Shown here: piece by piece, positions 62,426 through 64,000 of the stretch | Layout: every line of letters starts with the position of its first letter | How positions within the stretch are numbered: the stretch's first letter is position 1 | Translations under genes and position numbers: made by a program | The notes under the pieces: generated by a model | What the model saw: the letters and a program-made list of their open reading frames with translations, nothing else | Database searches by the model: none | What the model was told of the DNA's origin: nothing | Assembly: GCA_028571685.1 (NCBI GenBank) | Contig: CM053142.1 | Coordinates: 123,682,796-123,746,795, forward strand | Reading direction: 5' to 3' | DNA length: 64,000 bases | DNA from: Heterohyrax brucei | Taxonomy: Eukaryota > Chordata > Mammalia > Hyracoidea > Procaviidae

Positions 62426-63063
62426 TTGTTTTGTTTTAATTGTTTGATGATGCTGTGAGTGATCACAGATGATCGAGTAAATGAATGAGTGGCAAAGTAA
62501 TGTGAAGAGAACTCTACATTTGAAAAGGTGATGGTTCTCATCAAACATTTTCCCTCACTGGAACACCTGGAAGTTTACCAGTCTCTCTAAATCTTACATG
62601 CAAAATGAAGAAGCCAATCTATCTAACCTGTAATTCTGACACTAACATTCTACAGTTTTTTGTATTTTTTTTAAATTTGCAAGTAAGACTCTAAAAAAAA
62701 TAATAATAAAAGAGTTGTATAACAAGAGTCTTGTTGTTTGTTTTAAATATATCGTGTAAACAATGAATGTAGCTAAACCTCTGGAATACACCTGCACATT
62801 CCATAATTAATTTGTGCAAGAGGCAGCTTTCTTTATTGCCTGTGCACATTAGATATTCAACCAGTGATTCATTCAAATTTAGTGTCTCCTTTTCTTTTAT
62901 GAATATTTACTTCTTCTAGCCATGATGCTTCCTTTGATAAGGCTTTACACACACACGTCCACATGCGTGCATACGCAGGCACATGGACAAGTACATACAC
63001 ATAACTAAATTAGGGCATTAAAGTGCTTACTACGATTTGAACTAAGTATACAGGTATAATAGG
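62426..63063. other. Unique-looking DNA with a degenerate CA repeat
   Basis: An impure CA tract lies at 62949-63001. Nothing coding is visible. Confidence 0.4.
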
Positions 63064-63112
63064 TATTATAGGTCACTGCGAGTTGGAATCAACTCAAAGG
63101 TAAGAGGTTTGA
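63064..63112 (+). mobile_element. AfroSINE 3' fragment
   Basis: 'gtcactgcgagttggaatca', 'actcaaaggtaagaggtttg' and a T-run form the SINE terminus. Confidence 0.8.
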
Positions 63113-63884
63113 TTTTTTTAATTATGTAACATGAAAATATCATTTAACTTTTTCTGATTTGAAAGTAAAATGCTGGTATCTTTATAGCTTTATATCTTTA
63201 TACTGATGATTTAAGGATTAATTATATTATAGTTTAACAGCATGTAAATTCATCTCAATTTTTATTACATTCAATAAAAATCATGGAATGTGCTTGATTT
63301 TTTCTTTTTAATTACTGACTTAAGCAATCGTTAGAAAATCGAAAGAGATCCAAGACATATCTACAGTTAAACAAAATGTTTGTTCCAGAATCAAAATTGG
63401 AGTTTTCATAATTAATCTACTGAGTATTAGCTTGTAATAAACTGGATTGCAAGGAAGGAAGAGAGAGAAGCAGGGAGGGAAGCAGGGAAACATGAAGAAG
63501 GGAGGCGAGAGACAGAGCCAGACAGTAAGAAGGGCTCTCAGAAGCAACTATCACCTTAGAGCAGGTCTAGGAAACACTGTTCCTGTGGCATTTGAACTGC
63601 AACATATATTAAGATCAATTTGCAAGTAAGACCTCAAATAAAAACATATTTATCCTGAGTCCTTAAATTCTACCAGCACCTCTCCAAGGAACATTAATTC
63701 TAACAGTGTATGATCAACTTCATAGGACTTGCATTCAGAGTACAAAAATATTAAATTCATTTTCTGATACTGTTTGCCTGTAGCTCCAAAAATTTAAGAA
63801 ATGAGAATTATGAACTCAGTTTACCCAAATTTTAATAATTTGAATCCCTATAGAGCTTTTTTGGGGGAGGGAGGAAATTTTTGT
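63113..63884. other. Unique-looking AT-rich DNA with a GGAA-rich tract
   Basis: A purine-rich tract lies at about 63451-63525. The frames on the two strands through it (63320-63547 and 63447-63629) are low complexity. Confidence 0.4.
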
Positions 63885-64000
63885 ATGTGTTGCCCCCTTT
63901 GAGTTTCACAATCACTCTGTGGGGAAAATAGGAATTGTTAGGACCATTTTACAGATAATCACAGTTACAAGTGATAAAACGGGTTAATTAAAAATATGAG
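63885..64000 (+). mobile_element. L2-type LINE 3' fragment, runs off the window
   Basis: 'gagtttcacaatcactctgt', 'ggggaaaataggaattgtta' and 'ccattttacagataatcaca' match the L2 3' end. Confidence 0.65.

Noticed and set aside
1-64000. CRISPR-like array or regularly spaced repeats
   Set aside because: SINE copies recur but with irregular spacing, both orientations and strong divergence. There are no short repeat-spacer units.

Overview
The window is mammalian nuclear DNA from an afrotherian, most likely an elephant or close relative. The evidence is the repeat content: more than 40 copies of a tRNA-headed SINE of the AfroSINE type (A-box-like 'tggcatagtggttaag', B-box-like 'cagttcaaatcc', 3' end related to 'gagtcggaatcgactcgacgg'), BovB-like RTE LINEs whose 3' ends share that tail, and L1 elements with a recognisable 3'UTR that I associate with proboscideans. 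I find no host protein-coding exon, RNA gene, CRISPR array or bacterial-style operon. Every open frame I can explain is a decayed LINE or transposase remnant or a chance frame. The window reads as an intergenic or intronic repeat-rich tract.

Layout. 1-1024: L1 3'UTR with a G-rich tract, inside an older L2 piece. 1.7-2.1 kb: two AfroSINEs sharing one target site. 4.68-6.79 kb: 5'-truncated L1 with target-site duplications. 7.14-8.56 kb: RTE with a nested SINE and a GT repeat. 9-17.3 kb: scattered SINEs, MIRs and an RTE 3' end in otherwise unique DNA. 17.4-20.93 kb: an L1 with 5'UTR and ORF1 but most of ORF2 deleted, carrying a palindromic mariner element and abutted by an RTE 3' end to 21.23 kb. 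21.48-21.76 kb: minus-strand L1 3' end. 22.4-22.86 kb: gammaretrovirus-like LTR fragment. 24.7-25.2 kb: minus RTE. 26.05-30.2 kb: an old L1 broken up by a younger L1 3' end and SINEs. 30.2-34.0 kb: mostly unique DNA. 34.04-35.77 kb: minus RTE with a readable reverse-transcriptase core. 36.1-40.2 kb: dense SINE cluster plus L2/MIR. 40.8-46.2 kb: near full-length plus-strand L1, then a minus RTE piece. 47.3-50.17 kb: minus-strand L1 carrying a palindromic mariner, which in turn carries a MaLR-type LTR. 50.2-55.7 kb: MIR, SINEs, a cluster of MaLR-type LTR pieces and a third palindromic mariner. 56.9-57.2 kb: back-to-back SINEs. 59.5-62.06 kb: the longest RTE copy. 62-64 kb: purine-rich tracts, a SINE and L2.

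How the pieces relate. RTE LINEs are the known likely source of the machinery for AfroSINEs, and the shared 3' sequence is visible here. Insertion order can be read from nesting: L2/MIR and the old L1 first, then MLT1-like LTRs and mariner copies, then L1, RTE, MaLR-type LTRs and SINEs.

I do not see a convincing new functional system. The most unusual item is a family of about 570-600 bp palindromic mariner derivatives, three copies in 34 kb, each keeping the 3' part of a transposase reading frame between long inverted arms. Other points for a second look are L1 copies with T-rich instead of A-rich tails, an internally deleted L1, SINEs stacked on one target site, and inverted SINE pairs. Boundaries of old repeats are estimates made by eye.
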